From positions 2,440,396 through 2,504,395 of the forward strand of contig JAJHZJ010000416.1 in assembly GCA_023548195.1 (NCBI GenBank): a DNA stretch of 64,000 nt, given 5' to 3'. Below, one piece after another: positions 8,453 to 19,850 of the stretch (positions within the stretch are counted from its first letter, which is position 1; every line of letters starts with the position of its first letter). A program made the translations under genes and the position numbers. This DNA is from Bettongia penicillata ogilbyi. Its lineage: Eukaryota > Chordata > Mammalia > Diprotodontia > Potoroidae. The notes below the pieces were generated by a model that worked only from the letters and a program-made list of their open reading frames with translations, did no database searches and was not told the origin of the DNA.

Positions 8453-10796
8453 GCTCTGAAGAATCACACGCAGGTGGCGCAAAACGTTTTGAAAATGGAG
8501 ACTGCTGATTTTAGGAGAGCTAACTTAAATAGACTAAATCTCTTTGGGGAGTTTCCCCTAATTTTCTGTTTCCTCACTCATGATGATGTGCCTTGGGAAC
8601 ATCTTAACGAACCTGTTATTTGGCTACAGGGGAAGAGTGTGTCTCCCTTAGTGGGCTGAGCTGCTGAGCAGGGAGGATCTGGCTTAAATCAATGAAAGGC
8701 AGGAAATTCAGACTTAGGTTTCTGATCCTTTCTGTTTCTAACTGTGAACATACCTGCGCTAAGCTAGCTAATAGGGCCCTCCCAGAGCAGGAGTAGAGAG
8801 TGAGCCAAATGACAGCTGAGAAGACATAGGCAAGGGTTTGGAAGTGGATGGGAGCCAAAAGTGTTAGGGGGGCATCTTCCTTGCTTGTTAGCCTTGTTTT
8901 GGGTCTCTATGAGTTGAGAGTGTTTTAAGGAAGGAAACCCCACTCCATGTATGATTGTTTACATACAACATGTATTTGTAGAGTCCTTTATTCCTAGGGT
9001 TCCTTGGCTTTTCCCAGGAACATGATGATGCATTCTGCTTGCTTTTAAATAAAGTCCCTGGTATAGGGACCCATGGACCCTACTGCTGCCTCAGTAGCCA
9101 TATGTAAATATCAAGGTCGAATAACAACTTCAAGATGATGTTTACTAAATAAAACTAGCATCTTGTTATTTTTGCATGAGAATGCCCTGTAGCTCTCAAG
9201 GCTCAAGAGCTGAGGAGGATCCATTTTATTGAGCCAGGGCATGGAAGCCTGAGCTGGATAGTTTGGCAGTTTGTATCAGGGTTAAGAGTCTCAGGAAAAC
9301 AGTTTTTCTTTAGGTAAATTATTTTTTTCGTTTCAACTAATAATAACCTTACTCTCCTGTATCAACATTTCTCCTGGGTATCCAAAAATAGGCACAGCAC
9401 AAAGGTATTTCTCATAGATATGGCTTTGTACTAAGAATAGAGAACTTATTTCAAGAAGGTTATGTAAAAAATGCCGAGGAAGTTGTAGACCCCTATTTTG
9501 GTTTGGGTCCTTTTCTGAAGCCAAGCACCTTCTACCTGCCTGACCACTTTCCTATGATGTATCAGTAGCAATAGAATACTTGCCTGGGTGGTATTAGCTT
9601 TGCTCTGGACTGAGACCTAGCACATCTGGCATGGTTCAGTGACTCTTCTAGACCTAGGAGGAAGCATTAACCTTCTCGGTATCTTGAATGTACAACTATT
9701 TTTAAGTACTGGAAGCACTATTCAAATTCATACTTATGACCCCCCATTTCCATTGAACCTTTCCCAAAGGCAAGAGAAAATGTAACACATGGTGTCTTGT
9801 GAGATAAAGAACATTTACACAAAACAAAGAACAAGGTAAGCAACAAAGAGTTAAAATCAAACAGCAATCACTCTTTTCCTCTGCTTACTAAAATCCCTAC
9901 TCCCCAAGCCTTCAGGGATTAAATGGCTGCCTTCTTAATATCTTCCACACAAAAAGAGAGGGACACATCAGATTGCTCATGTGCTGAGAATTACATGCAT
10001 TTCCTAGCAAGTATATAAGTGATTCTTCACTTTCCTTTGTGTAAGTGGATTTCTTGCCTCTCCAGCTAGACACCATTAGTGTGCTACTGAATCTCCCTGA
10101 CAGAATAAGCAGGGTAACACTCATTAAGGGGAGAGTTAGTTGAATGGTACCAACCAAGTGGTATTCTTTCTGGATGCTCAACCCTTCTGGAAATGGAAAG
10201 AATGGAATCATTTCTGGGTCTTAATTATCATCCAGAGGAATAAGTTTAGAGGTGATATTTCCTTTGGTTATTGCTCTTTCCTCCTTGATCCCCTCCTCTC
10301 TGGAGATTTGATAACAAACAGTTCATTTTGAGAATAGCAGAAATTTAATGGTCCTCAGGTATATCTTGTATCTTTACCATATTATGAAGTTTATATCAGA
10401 CAAAAAGGTTACCAATGCAATCATAGTAGCTCAGAGTCCCCAATTAGGAAAAGTTTTTAATGTTTGGACAATAGCTGTCCATTCTAATTTAGAATTTTTC
10501 TACTTATAGCCAACCCCTGGACTTCTCCATTTTCTTTTGCTTAGCATGAACTAAAATGACAACATAGACCTTACTGACTGATGCAGGGTTTCTCTATATA
10601 TGAATTAAAAGTGATACAGGAAAAGTTTAGATGGAAGAAAGGAGAAGTATATAAAAGTGCCTGTTACTGAATAAACGAAGGGAGGGGAATTGTGTTGGAA
10701 CTTTGCTAAGTTTTTGAAGAGATCTTACAAGTAGCAGCTTCAGTACAAGTGTGTTGTTCCAAGAAGTCTACAAGATCCCAATAGTTCACTTCTCTC
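8453..10796. other. long unique stretch, no recognised gene or repeat
   Basis: About 2.3 kb without an interspersed repeat that I can recognise. Open frames do not exceed about 100 codons (minus strand 10211-9912) and show no known motif. The lack of SINEs contrasts with the dense cluster at 20-23 kb. Confidence 0.4.
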
Positions 10797-10800
10797 TCCT

Positions 10801-10834
10801 TTCCTCCCTCCCTTTCTCCTCCCTCCTCCTCCTC

Positions 10835-10888
<54 letters not shown>

Positions 10889-10939
10889 TGTTTTTCTCTC
10901 ACCCTTCACTTTCTCAATTTGTCATGTGTCCTGTGTGGG

Positions 10940-10988
<49 letters not shown>
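10801..10988 (+). repeat. compound microsatellite (CTC)n-(CT)n ... (CA)n
   Basis: Pyrimidine-rich CTC units lead into (CT)n at about 10839-10889. A 50-bp spacer follows, then (AC)n at 10943-10988, about 23 uninterrupted units. The serine/leucine-rich and Arg/Glu-rich frames here are artefacts of the repeat. Confidence 0.95.
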
Positions 10989-10991
<3 letters not shown>

Positions 10992-11364
10992 CCTGTGCTA
11001 CGGCTTCTCTCTAGGTGGATTCATTAAATCCTAGGCAATGCTCAACTCAAGTAGTCCCAGTCTTTCCTTGTGAAAATTTGAATCACCATCAGTGTTGAGA
11101 GGAGGGAACCCTTGTCCTTTGAATTATGAATTTCAGAATGCCAATCAGCTCTTAAACCAGCAAGTCTCAGGTCAGAGAGCTTCTTGTTTGGAAACCACAC
11201 CAAGGGAAACCTAAACCTGTGTCTCATTTCTCCAGCACCACTGCTGCTAATCTTGGCATGAGTTAAATGCCACTGAAGAGAAATAAGTTGGCACCACACT
11301 CATTTTCTCCTCTTCTGCTGGTATCGCCATGTCTATCTCAAACCTTTTTCTTTCTCATCTGCCT
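10989..11364. other. no recognised feature
   Basis: Unique-looking DNA. The 85-codon minus frame (11299-11042) has no recognisable motif. Confidence 0.35.
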
Positions 11365-11550
11365 GCCTGTCAGATAGAGTGCTGGCCCTGGAATCAAGAA
11401 GACATGAGTTCAGGTGTGACTTCAGACAATAATTATGTGATCCTGGCCAGTTCACTTAACTCTGCTTCAGTGTCCTCAACTATGAAATTAGGATAATATT
11501 AGCACCTACTTCCCAGGATTGTGAGGATCCAATGAAATAACATATGTGAA
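11365..11550 (+). mobile_element. Mon1/MIR-type CORE-SINE
   Basis: Order seen: tRNA-related head (GATAGAGTGCTGGCCCTGGA), ATGAGTTCAGG in the B-box position, then CTTAACTCTGCTTCAGTGTC and the AGGATTGTGAGGATCCAATG tail region. Near full length and diverged. An A-rich stretch follows at 11620-11645. Confidence 0.8.
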
Positions 11551-11879
11551 GAGCTCAGCTTGCCTGTCCATCTATCTGTCTCTTCCCCTAACCTTCACTG
11601 GTCCTTTTGGAAACAGTAACAATAACAAAAAAAATGAAAAAAAACCTCATCCAATCAGAGTCTTTGTCACTGGGTTGACGCAGGCTCTGTATGTAGGTAA
11701 GAGGTCTCCTGTGTGCAGACTGCAACATCTGCAGAAACACCCATTAATGGCAGGGGTCATCTCTCAAAAAGATATCACTTTAACTCTTCCATGTATACCT
11801 AGGAAATGCTTTGAGCTCAAGGGAAAGTAGTTGTTGTATAAATTTAAGATTTTAGTTTTTACTTAAAGTCCTCTGTGAG
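11551..11879. other. no recognised feature
   Basis: Short unique stretch with A-rich DNA at 11620-11645. The 94-codon frame (11546-11830) starts in the SINE tail and is not credited. Confidence 0.35.
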
Positions 11880-12131
11880 TTTCTGATATGGGAATGGCCC
11901 AAGAAATCTGTAATGCATACAGGCATACCTTGGAGATATTGCACCTTCAGTTCCAGACTACCGCAATAAAGAGAATATTGCAATAAAGCATCACACAAAT
12001 TTTTTGATTTCACAGTGCATATGAAAGTTATATCTATACTATACTGTAGTCTATTACATTTAATAGTTTGTCTGAAATATGGACATAGCTTAATTTTAAA
12101 AATATTGCTAAAAATGCTATCATCTGAGCCT
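11880..12131 (+). repeat. local duplicated segment, copy 1 (flank plus Tigger 5' end)
   Basis: The segment covers 40 bp of non-transposon flank and the first 212 bp of the Tigger. It aligns with 13531-13787. The shared flank words are TTTCTGATATG and AAGAAATCTGTAATGC. A 10-bp stretch (GGAATGGCCC) is present only here. Confidence 0.7.
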
Positions 12132-12717
12132 TCAGTGAGTGTTAACCTTTTTGCTGGCAGGGTCTTGCCTAGATGTTGATGGCTATTGACTGCCAAGGGG
12201 GGTGGTTCCTGAAGGTTGAAGTGGATGTGGCAATTTCTTAAAATAAGACAACAATGCAGTTTGCTACATTAATTAACTCTTCCTTTCACTTGAATGCTTA
12301 GTGATCATTGTAGGGTTATTAATCGACAATTTCAATATTGTTGTGTTTCAGGGAATAGGGAGGCCTGAAGAAATGGAAAGAGATGGAGGATGGCTGGTTG
12401 GTGAAGCAGTCAGAACAATACAACATTTATTTGTCATCTTATATGGGCACAGTTTGTATAGTACCCCCAAACCATGATGTTACAATAGTAACATCAAAGA
12501 TCACTGATCATAGATCACCATAACAGATATAATAATAATGAAAAAGTTTGAAACATTATAAGAATTACTAAAATGTAACACAAAGACATGATGTGAACAC
12601 GTCCCTGTTGGAAAAAAAGATGCTCAGTGCTGAGTTGTCACAAACCTTCAATTTGTAAAAAAATGCAGTATTTGAGAAATGTAATAAAGTAAAATGCAAT
12701 AAAACAAGGTACACCTG
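11920..12717. mobile_element. Tigger DNA transposon, internally deleted (798 bp)
   Basis: The ends are inverted: CAGGCATACCTTGGAGATAT on the left, and ..CAAGGTACACCTG on the right. TA dinucleotides flank it at 11918-11919 and 12718-12719, the target duplication of the Tc1/mariner (pogo) superfamily. Sub-terminal sequence such as GCAATAAAG and ACTATACTGTAGTCTATTA matches Tigger1 as I recall it. The transposase region is missing; a deletion joint is likely near 12276-12290. The copy cannot encode transposase. Confidence 0.88.
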
Positions 12718-13202
12718 TAAAATATGGCTTCACACTTAGTCCAGATAACAAAGTGAAATTCAGTCTCAATTCATCTCCATCTCCCCATATTTATTTTATC
12801 TTGACTACAAAGAAACAAGTGAAATCAGGAAGCTGATTTATTAGCTTCTTGGCTTTCTCCTTCAATGGTGCAGTCTAACTCCATGGCATAAATGTAATTT
12901 CTGAGCAAAAATTTCAGGAGTCTTTGGTCCCACTCCTTTTCCTTTTATTAACAATAAAATAATTGGATTTTCAACAGGAAGGATGTCTCTCTTCTCACCT
13001 TGCAGTGCAGGAATTGTACCACTGCGTTGGCTAGAAGTTGTATTTGGGACAGCAGAGGGAGATAACTGTCTGAGGATGTCTCTCTAATTTGGATAAACGT
13101 GTATTAAAGACTTATTATTTCTAAGCCATTCCTTTAAGTATCAGAGACACTGAGGAAAAACAAAAAAACAAACCTAAATGATCCCTCCACAGGCTTTCAT
13201 CC
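12718..13202. other. no recognised feature
   Basis: Unique-looking DNA downstream of the Tigger. No frame or repeat recognised. Confidence 0.35.
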
Positions 13203-13290
13203 TATTCTATTCAATTCAGTGAACATTGATTAAGCACTTACTGCTCTGTGGCTCTGCGCTTGGTACTAGATACTGATCCTCAAGAAGATG
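13203..13290 (-). mobile_element. L2 3'-end fragment
   Basis: TATTCAATTCAGTGAACATT and GATTAAGCACTTACT are the antisense L2 3' terminus. Confidence 0.5.
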
Positions 13291-13530
13291 AGGTGTGAGA
13301 TTCTGCAAGTTTAGGGAGTCAAGCTGAGGTGGACGTTGCCTATAGAAGCAGTGCTTTTTACAATTTCAGAGTCTCACAGATTTTCATTGGTATCTTATGT
13401 TACTTAGAGCAGATCTGACTTCTGCAGCTTTTCACTTGGTCTCTAAGATCCCCTTCAGCTTGGTGAGAGAGAGGTGAGGCTCTAAATGGTACAGGGGCTT
13501 CTTGGTCAGTGGCTACCATCATTTCCTCAC

Positions 13531-13787
13531 TTTCTGATATGAAGAAATCTGTAATGCCTACAGGCATACCTTGGAGATACTGCACATTCGGTTCCAGACT
13601 GCCACAATAAAGCGAATATTGCAATAAAGCAAATGTTGCAATAAAGCATCACACAAATTTTTTGATTTCACAGTGCATATGAAAGTTATGTTTATACTAT
13701 ACTGTAGTCTATTACGTTTAATAGTTTGTCTAAAATATGGACATAGCTTAATTAAAAATATTGCTAAAAATGCTATCATCTGAGCCT
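13531..13787 (+). repeat. local duplicated segment, copy 2 (flank plus truncated Tigger)
   Basis: It carries the same left flank as the full Tigger (TTTCTGATATG, AAGAAATCTGTAATGC) and then Tigger sequence from 13561. It stops abruptly after TCATCTGAGCCT, where copy 1 continues. An 18-bp internal re-duplication of the GCAATAAAGC region is present only here. The shared flank argues for duplication of the locus, not a second insertion. Confidence 0.7.
13561..13787. mobile_element. Tigger fragment, right end missing
   Basis: Begins CAGGCATACCTTGGAGATAC with TA just before it. Only the left 227 bp are present. Confidence 0.85.
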
Positions 13788-14835
13788 ATGGAGAAATTCA
13801 GTGGAAAAAATAACAATCACTTCTGTCCTACAGTCCAGCTCTCTTCCCCAGGTCAGGTGCCTTCAGACTAGGGCTATTTTTGCATCTGAATTAATCCCCA
13901 GGGATATCATGGGTATGCTCAGAAGCCAAGTCTAGGTACATGCCCTGCAATGAATTTTCTCCTATGGCAGGGAGAAAGGAGTTGAAAGGCAATGCTGGAC
14001 TATTCTGCCTTTCCTAGTGTGGAAAATCTCTTTCACTTGATGACATGGTGCCTTCATCTCTTTGATTCACATGTCATTAGAAGGCTAAGTTAATTTCCAC
14101 CTTTTCGGGACCTTATTAGCACTTAGGGCAGAGAAGGTTAAAAAAGCAACCCACCCTCAATGCCTGCCAATAAGGATACTCCAAAGGCAAGAGATATGTA
14201 GAATTTATTGTGACTTTCTTTCATTCTGAGAGAGGATTGTCATAATTAGGTGGTTGAAGAAAATAGTCATGAAGGACAGTGAAGACAGAAATTACTCCAA
14301 TTCAGGTGAGTGGCAATAAATTCATGGGTGGCTACTTAAAAGCCAAGTTGCCATGGGTGGGCATTAGCCACAGAAGTCCTAAAGAATAGACTTGGTCTTT
14401 CCATTATACCATATTGCTATTGAAGCAATATGCTATACCATATTATGCGAAGGCTTCCCCTCACCACCTTTTTCTTAAAAGTATCTTATCTGTTGATATT
14501 TGAAAATTTACCCCTAGGGACTCTCTTTTGGGTTGAAAGTTACCTTCAAGATGTAGTCCATGCTGAATACACAAATGCCTCCACTACCTCTTGAAAAGTT
14601 CTAAACATCTTGATCAAATGAGACTGGTTAGTGATCTTACCAGTGATGCCCTTGGCCCTTTTGCCTTCAGTGAAGTTTCCAGGATTGAACTTCGGTTATG
14701 AAGAGATTTTGATTCAACTTCTACTGAAGTTGCGCATATTTGGAGTCAATCAAGACCCAAGCTACTGTGGGGGAAAGGTAAAAAGATTATTCACTGGGGA
14801 TGTGGGTTTTCATTACCTTTTAAAAATAAGTTGAT
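13788..14835. other. no recognised feature; short perfect hairpin
   Basis: Unique-looking DNA. A 9-bp perfect stem with a 5-base loop lies at 14410-14432 (CATATTGCT / AGCAATATG). No gene recognised. Confidence 0.4.
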
Positions 14836-15705
14836 TTACTCTGAGGCATCACCTCACACCTTTTAGATTGGCTAATATGACAAAAAAGGAAAATGTTGGA
14901 TGTTGGAGGGGATGCAGGAAAACTGGGACATTAATGTACCATTGGTGGAGTTGTGAACTGATCCAACCATACTGGAGAGCAATTTGAAACTATTCCCAAA
15001 GAGCTATAAAGCTGTGCATACCCTTTGATCCAGCAATACCACTGCTGGACCTACATTCCAAAGATATCCAAAAAAGGAACTATTTGTATAAAAATATTTA
15101 TATTAGCTCTTTTGTAGTAGTTAAGTATTGGAAATAGAAGGGAGGTCCATCAATTGGGGAGTCACTAAATAAGCTGTGGTCTATGATTGTAATGGAATAG
15201 TATTGTGCTGTAAGAAATGACAAGCAGGATGATCTCAGATAAATCTAGGAAGACTTACATGAACTGCTACATAGCGAAGTGAACAGAGAACAAGGAGAAC
15301 ACTGTACACAGTAACAGCAACATTGTTTGATGAAGAACTGTGAATGACTTAGCTGTTCTCAGCAATACAATGATCTAAGACAATCCTAAATGAATAACGA
15401 TGAAGCACACTATCTGCCTCCAGAGAAAGAACTGATATTGTTTGAATATAGACTGAAGCATGATATTTTTTCACTTTGTTTTATTTTTTTCTTTAAGTCT
15501 TCTTGTACAAAATAGCTAAGATGGAAATGTTTTGCATGATTGCTCTATGTATGTATGTATACATACATACTCTACACACACACACACTATAGACACACAT
15601 ATACAACCTATATCTGATTGCATACTATTTCGGGGAGAGGGTTGGGGAGGGAGGAAAAGAAGGATAGAATTTGGAACTCAAAACTTTTAAAATGTTTAAA
15701 CTTTT
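14836..15705 (+). mobile_element. LINE-1 3' end (ORF2 C-terminus and 3' UTR)
   Basis: The start encodes the end of L1 ORF2: residues HHLTP, then GCWRGC, then WWSCELIQP, then IPFDPAIPLL, in the order found in mammalian L1s. A stop lies in frame within this stretch, so it is dead. The 3' UTR follows, with a microsatellite and a G/A-rich tail (GGGGAGAGGGTTGGGGAGGG) near 15632. The 5' part is truncated. Confidence 0.85.
15541..15607 (+). repeat. (ATGT)n / (CA)n simple repeat inside L1 3' UTR
   Basis: TATGTATGTATGTATACATA followed by ACACACAC units. Confidence 0.8.
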
Positions 15706-16321
15706 TTTAAGTTGACTTTTTTTTAATTCTTCAGTTCATACACGTAACAGACCATAAAGAGGGCTGCACACGTAGCCAAGAGTCTGAACCATGGACAACC
15801 GGTTTTTTCCTCCAAATGTGCAATACATTCTATATGTTTCTTACTGACCTTCCTTCTGTCATTTTCTGTGCATTTACAAATCATTAAATTATCTGTTTTA
15901 AGTTTTCGTGACTCTATAGACAGTGACTGCCTTAGTTCTCTCTGGATTATGAGTTGCTCTTGGATAAGGACGACAGATCCTAATATCTGGTTTGCCCTAT
16001 ACACTTTCTTACAATTTTGGTAAGGAGCAAAACGTACCCCTGACCCTGAATTTGAAGACTAAAGCTTCAGACTTGTTACAAATGCAGGTAGAAAGGGGTG
16101 TATAGGACAGCGCTAACCTCTAGTTTGTGACATTATGCCACTAAGGATGCAGGAAGGTTCTGGTTTTGAAGCATTTTCTTGAGCCTTCCTGAGAAGTTTA
16201 GAAGAAGCATTAATACACCTGATGATTTTATAGCTTAGGTGCAACTATATTAGAATCTAGAGCTACGAATCCCTTCTCTTGGGACCAAGTCACAGAAGCT
16301 TATAATGCAAGCTTCTGGGAG
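15706..16321. other. unique stretch containing an unassigned 93-codon frame
   Basis: A minus-strand frame (16004-15723) could encode 93 residues with a hydrophobic patch (LLATCAALFMVCYVY) near its C-terminus, but it begins at GTG and no family is recognised. It abuts the L1 3' end. Probably chance; recorded because nothing else explains the interval. Confidence 0.2.
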
Positions 16322-16580
16322 AATTCAATTCAGCAGATCCATTCAAAAGAAGAGTTATTAAACACTACGTATAAAGCACTGTGCTAGGCACAGAGGACAC
16401 AAAAACAAAAGTGAAATAAAACAGTTCCTGCTCTTGAGGAATTTACAGTCTATTGGAGAAATGTAATGTATATACAAATTAAATATAGGATAAACGTATG
16501 AGGGAGTGTGACCTTACAATGAGGGTTATCAGACAAGATTTCCTAGTAAGAGGCTGAATTGAATTTTCATGACTGAAATA
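16322..16580 (-). mobile_element. L2 LINE fragment
   Basis: Antisense L2 3' region: TATAAAGCACTGTGCTAGGC, then CAGTTCCTGCTCTTGAGGAA, then TTTACAGTCTATTGGAG. Confidence 0.65.
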
Positions 16581-17314
16581 GAAAATGGTAAGAATTCTTT
16601 TAGTATTTAGAACCATTTCTGTACATATATATTATGCTATTGTAGTCTGTGTGCTCTGGTGCTCTTTTGTAGAGCCAGGGTGCTATATTTGCCCTCATGG
16701 TTCAAGGGTACCCTGAAGGATTTATGGGTTGTCTCTTTTCTCTACTGTTATTGGCTTGAGTCCCTACCATCTGTGCCATTCTCATAGTTAATCATTTTTA
16801 GAATCAAATATATTAAGGAAAATATATTGCCACCTTGCAATTTCATCAAAAGCAACCTTTCCACTGGTGAAGGGTTATGGTGAGTCGGATGCCCTTTTGA
16901 AGTGGTCCAAAAAGGCTTGAGAACTACAGACCCATAACTCTTCAAATACCGGAACACAGCTATCATTTTTCCACTGTGTCTTCCCTTCTCCAAGCATTTT
17001 CATTTCTTTGAACATAGTAGCCTCATATAGCAAGGGCCCAAAGACTATGGTAGGAGCTTGGATAAGTGCCTGGGGATGGTGTGGTCACCTGCTGGCACTC
17101 CCCCCAACCCATCACCTTCACTCAGTCATTTTGGTGCTGTATACACCTAATTTCATGGACTATAAAAGGATTAGCCTGAGTTCAGGGAAGGTTGTCAGAA
17201 GGCTTTTCCTAGGCTCCACAAGCTGGCAGGTTGCTTTCTTAAGTTCATGATCTGGTGACTACAGGTGGAGATTGTGCTTTTTCATCTTTTTTATTCTTGG
17301 ATTATATGCTTTTA
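16581..17314. other. no recognised feature
   Basis: Unique-looking DNA. Two frames of about 80 codons (16993-16748 minus; 17008-17250 plus) lack recognisable motifs. Confidence 0.35.
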
Positions 17315-17490
17315 AGTTACTTAACCTCTGTTAACCTTAGTTTCTTCAACTATAAAATGTGTATAATAATAGCATCTACTTCCCAGGGTTGCTATGGGGA
17401 TCAAATGAGATAATATTTGTGAAGTGCTTAGCGATGTGCCTGGCACATAGTAGGTGCTATAGAAATGCTATTATTACCATTATTGTTTTT
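17315..17490 (+). mobile_element. MIR/Mon1-type CORE-SINE
   Basis: TTACTTAACCTCTGTTAACC, then AGGGTTGCTATGGGGATCAA, then GTGCCTGGCACATAGTAGGT, the usual 3' half ending near ATTATTACCATTATTG. Confidence 0.8.
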
Positions 17491-17574
17491 AATAATATTT
17501 AGTTATGAAAATAGTTTTTAATTGGATTTTATGATTCTAGAGTGTTGCATTTTTTTTAAACCTAGAACCATCTA

Positions 17575-18060
17575 GACTAAGCCAAATTATAGGTCAGACC
17601 ACGCTAAGTCACTATCCTGTTTGTTCTCACTTCTGTGCTTTCCATCTTGTCAGTGGCCTGCTTAAACATGGTACCCAGAAATGAGTGTGATACTGCAGAT
17701 TGAAGCAGGGTCCAGCATAGAGTGTCATTACCTCCTTCTTCTTGGAGGATATACCTCTCTTAATGTAGTTCAGGTTTGCATTAGCTTTTTTGCTTTTAGC
17801 CTGCAAACCCACCCTGGTCCTTATCAAACAAACTGTGGTTTGATCATGCCTCTCTTAGTCTGTGTTCATGAAGCTGAGTTTTTTTAACTTAATATAAGAT
17901 TTTACATATGCCCCTATTACATTTCATTTTATTGATAAAGTCAGCCCCAAAGTTTAGCTTGCCAAGATTTTTTTGGAGCCTGTTTTCTCTGTTTGGTTTG
18001 TTAGCTCTCCCTCTCACTTTTTTTTTCAATTTGCAAACTTTATTAGCACTCCATTTATGC
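17575..18060 (-). mobile_element. CR1/L3-like LINE remnant
   Basis: On the plus strand the order of blocks (ACATGGTACCCAGAAATGAG; TTAATGTAGTTCAGGTTTGC ATTAGC; TGAAGCTGAG; TAAGATTTTACATATGCCCC; TTTGCAAACTTTATTAGCA) follows the antisense of a CR1-type LINE 3' region conserved across amniotes. Heavily diverged and without coding potential. Confidence 0.5.
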
Positions 18061-18215
18061 AGAATCCCAGAGTCTTTGAATGCAAGAGTTGGAAGGGACT
18101 TCTGAGATCAACACACCTAATTTGTCCTTGATTGGGTATGGACTGGAAAGAATACCTCTGAGGTCATTTCCAACTCGGAGATTCCTGGACTCTGCTCCAA
18201 GTTCCTGAGGTCAGA
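18061..18215 (+). mobile_element. old SINE/CR1-related fragment
   Basis: GAATCCCAGAGTCTTTGAAT, GAGTTGGAAGGGACTTCTGA, then CTCTGAGGTCATTTCCAACT. These are phrases common to old mammalian CORE-SINE and L3 ends. Confidence 0.4.
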
Positions 18216-19182
18216 CTTTATGATGTTGGAATGATTGGATGTTGCAATTCAAATTGCATTAAGGAAATACAGACAGGTTTATTCCATTTTAGGTCTATTT
18301 ATTTCCCTACTGCTGTTTTTTTGACTAATGGATTTTTATCTATGAATGTTGTATGTATACAACATATGTTGGCTCAATTGGATCTTAGATCAAGCTTTCT
18401 AAATATTTCCAACCTATTTAAGAATGAAGAGCTTTATCACCAGTAGTTTGGCCACCAGATGATGAATCCATTGGCAATGATAACCTACGAAAAATGGCCC
18501 TGAGTCCTGCATATCCCCTTTTGCTTCCACAAGGACATTGGTGGGGTGTTGGAAAAGAGTATAGTAGAATGGAAAAGTAAGATAGTGGATATTAAGAGTT
18601 ACAGTTTATAGACCACCTATAAATGATAACTTGCCTATTAAGATGTTAAATGTTGCATCTTTGTGTAATGATTTGCATACTATTGGAAGAATTGATCTAC
18701 AGCAATATTGACTGTTAACATCATTGCAAAAATGGCACACTATTACCTTCTCTGATCTCTCTACAGCGTCATGATCCATCTTACCTGTCGTTTAGGAGGT
18801 GGTCTTATTTTAAGGGCTACCTAACAATAACATTTTAGACATGACTTTCATTTAGACCATGGCTGCTATTTGTTTCCCACCATTCTGAAAGTTGAAGCAT
18901 ATATTTTTACCATACAAAACACAGGTTGAATTGCCTAGGAGATGAGGAGAGGAATGCTTTTGCTGGTATATCATTTACCAGTGAAACAAATGACTCTTCC
19001 TACTATCTACCACGTGATTTCATTTAAAAATATTTATTTATCCAGAACCAAACCTTCATTTTGGAATAATGATTTCTACCCTGGTCATTTCCCCATATTC
19101 AGCCTCTGCTCCAATACCACTGCACCTATGGTGGTCTCTCTTAGTGAACTGGACACCACTCAGGCCTTCTTACAATTTACTC
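18216..19182. other. no recognised feature
   Basis: AT-rich unique-looking DNA; nothing assigned. Confidence 0.35.
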
Positions 19183-19270
19183 TGTTGTGGTTCAGTTGTT
19201 TCAGTCATGTCCCACGCTTCATGACCCCATTTAGGGTTTTCTTGGCAAAGATACTGGATTCTTGTCCGTG
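19183..19270 (-). mobile_element. MAR1-type SINE fragment
   Basis: TTGTGGTTCAGTTGTTTCAG followed by CATGACCCCATTTAGGG and TTTTCTTGGCAAAGATACTG is the antisense 3' end of MAR1. Confidence 0.75.
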
Positions 19271-19639
19271 GGCAAAGATCAACATAGAGAGAAGGTGGCA
19301 AATCACAGCATCTTGGGCTGGTGGACCAGAATAATTCTCGACAAGTCTACTGTGAAGGCTTATCGTCCTTCATCTTAATAAACCCTGTAAGATTCCCTTT
19401 GTGAAAGGGTGGGACTTCATTTGGTAATTCTGAATTTGCATCTATGTTTTATGAATTCTCTTTGATAACCTTGTAGGGACTTTGATTCAGTTTTTTGCCT
19501 AAGTGATTCCTTAATTCCTTGAGTCTAAGGAATTCTTTAATTACTTGAATGTGGGCCTTGACATCTTATACCAACTATATTTGAGGGTTGTCATGACTTG
19601 TTAGGGTGCGAGGAATAATTAAATATGAATGAGAATAAT
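19271..19639. other. no recognised feature
   Basis: Unique-looking DNA. A local inverted/direct TTCCTTAA..GGAATTC motif occurs at 19510-19540. Confidence 0.3.
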
Positions 19640-19850
19640 CTCGTATATATATACATACATACATATGAATACATGAATAATCATTATATATACAGAAATG
19701 TATGTATACACATGCAAAATTCATACCCACATATGTGTATATATGTGTGAATGTATATAGGTATATATATATACACCTATATACACATGCACACACATAG
19801 AGATATACATATGCACACATATATACATACACACATACATACATGTGTAT
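19640..19850. repeat. TA/CA-rich simple repeat
   Basis: ATATATACATACATACATAT, then TGTGTATATATG, then ACACACATAC words over about 210 bp. The Tyr/Val/Cys-rich frames on the minus strand come from this repeat. Confidence 0.85.

Noticed and set aside
10706..11014. Arg/Glu-rich and Ser/Leu/His-Thr-rich frames
   Set aside because: Direct products of the CT and CA microsatellites.
14410..14432. 9-bp perfect hairpin as a microRNA or terminator
   Set aside because: Stem far too short for a pre-miRNA and no supporting context.
15723..16004. 93-codon minus frame with a hydrophobic C-terminal patch
   Set aside because: Starts at GTG, no family recognised, no neighbouring exon or retrogene feature such as a poly-A tail. 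Kept only as a note in the feature list.
18942..19334. 130-codon plus frame
   Set aside because: Its C-terminal half lies in an antisense MAR1 SINE and no domain is visible.
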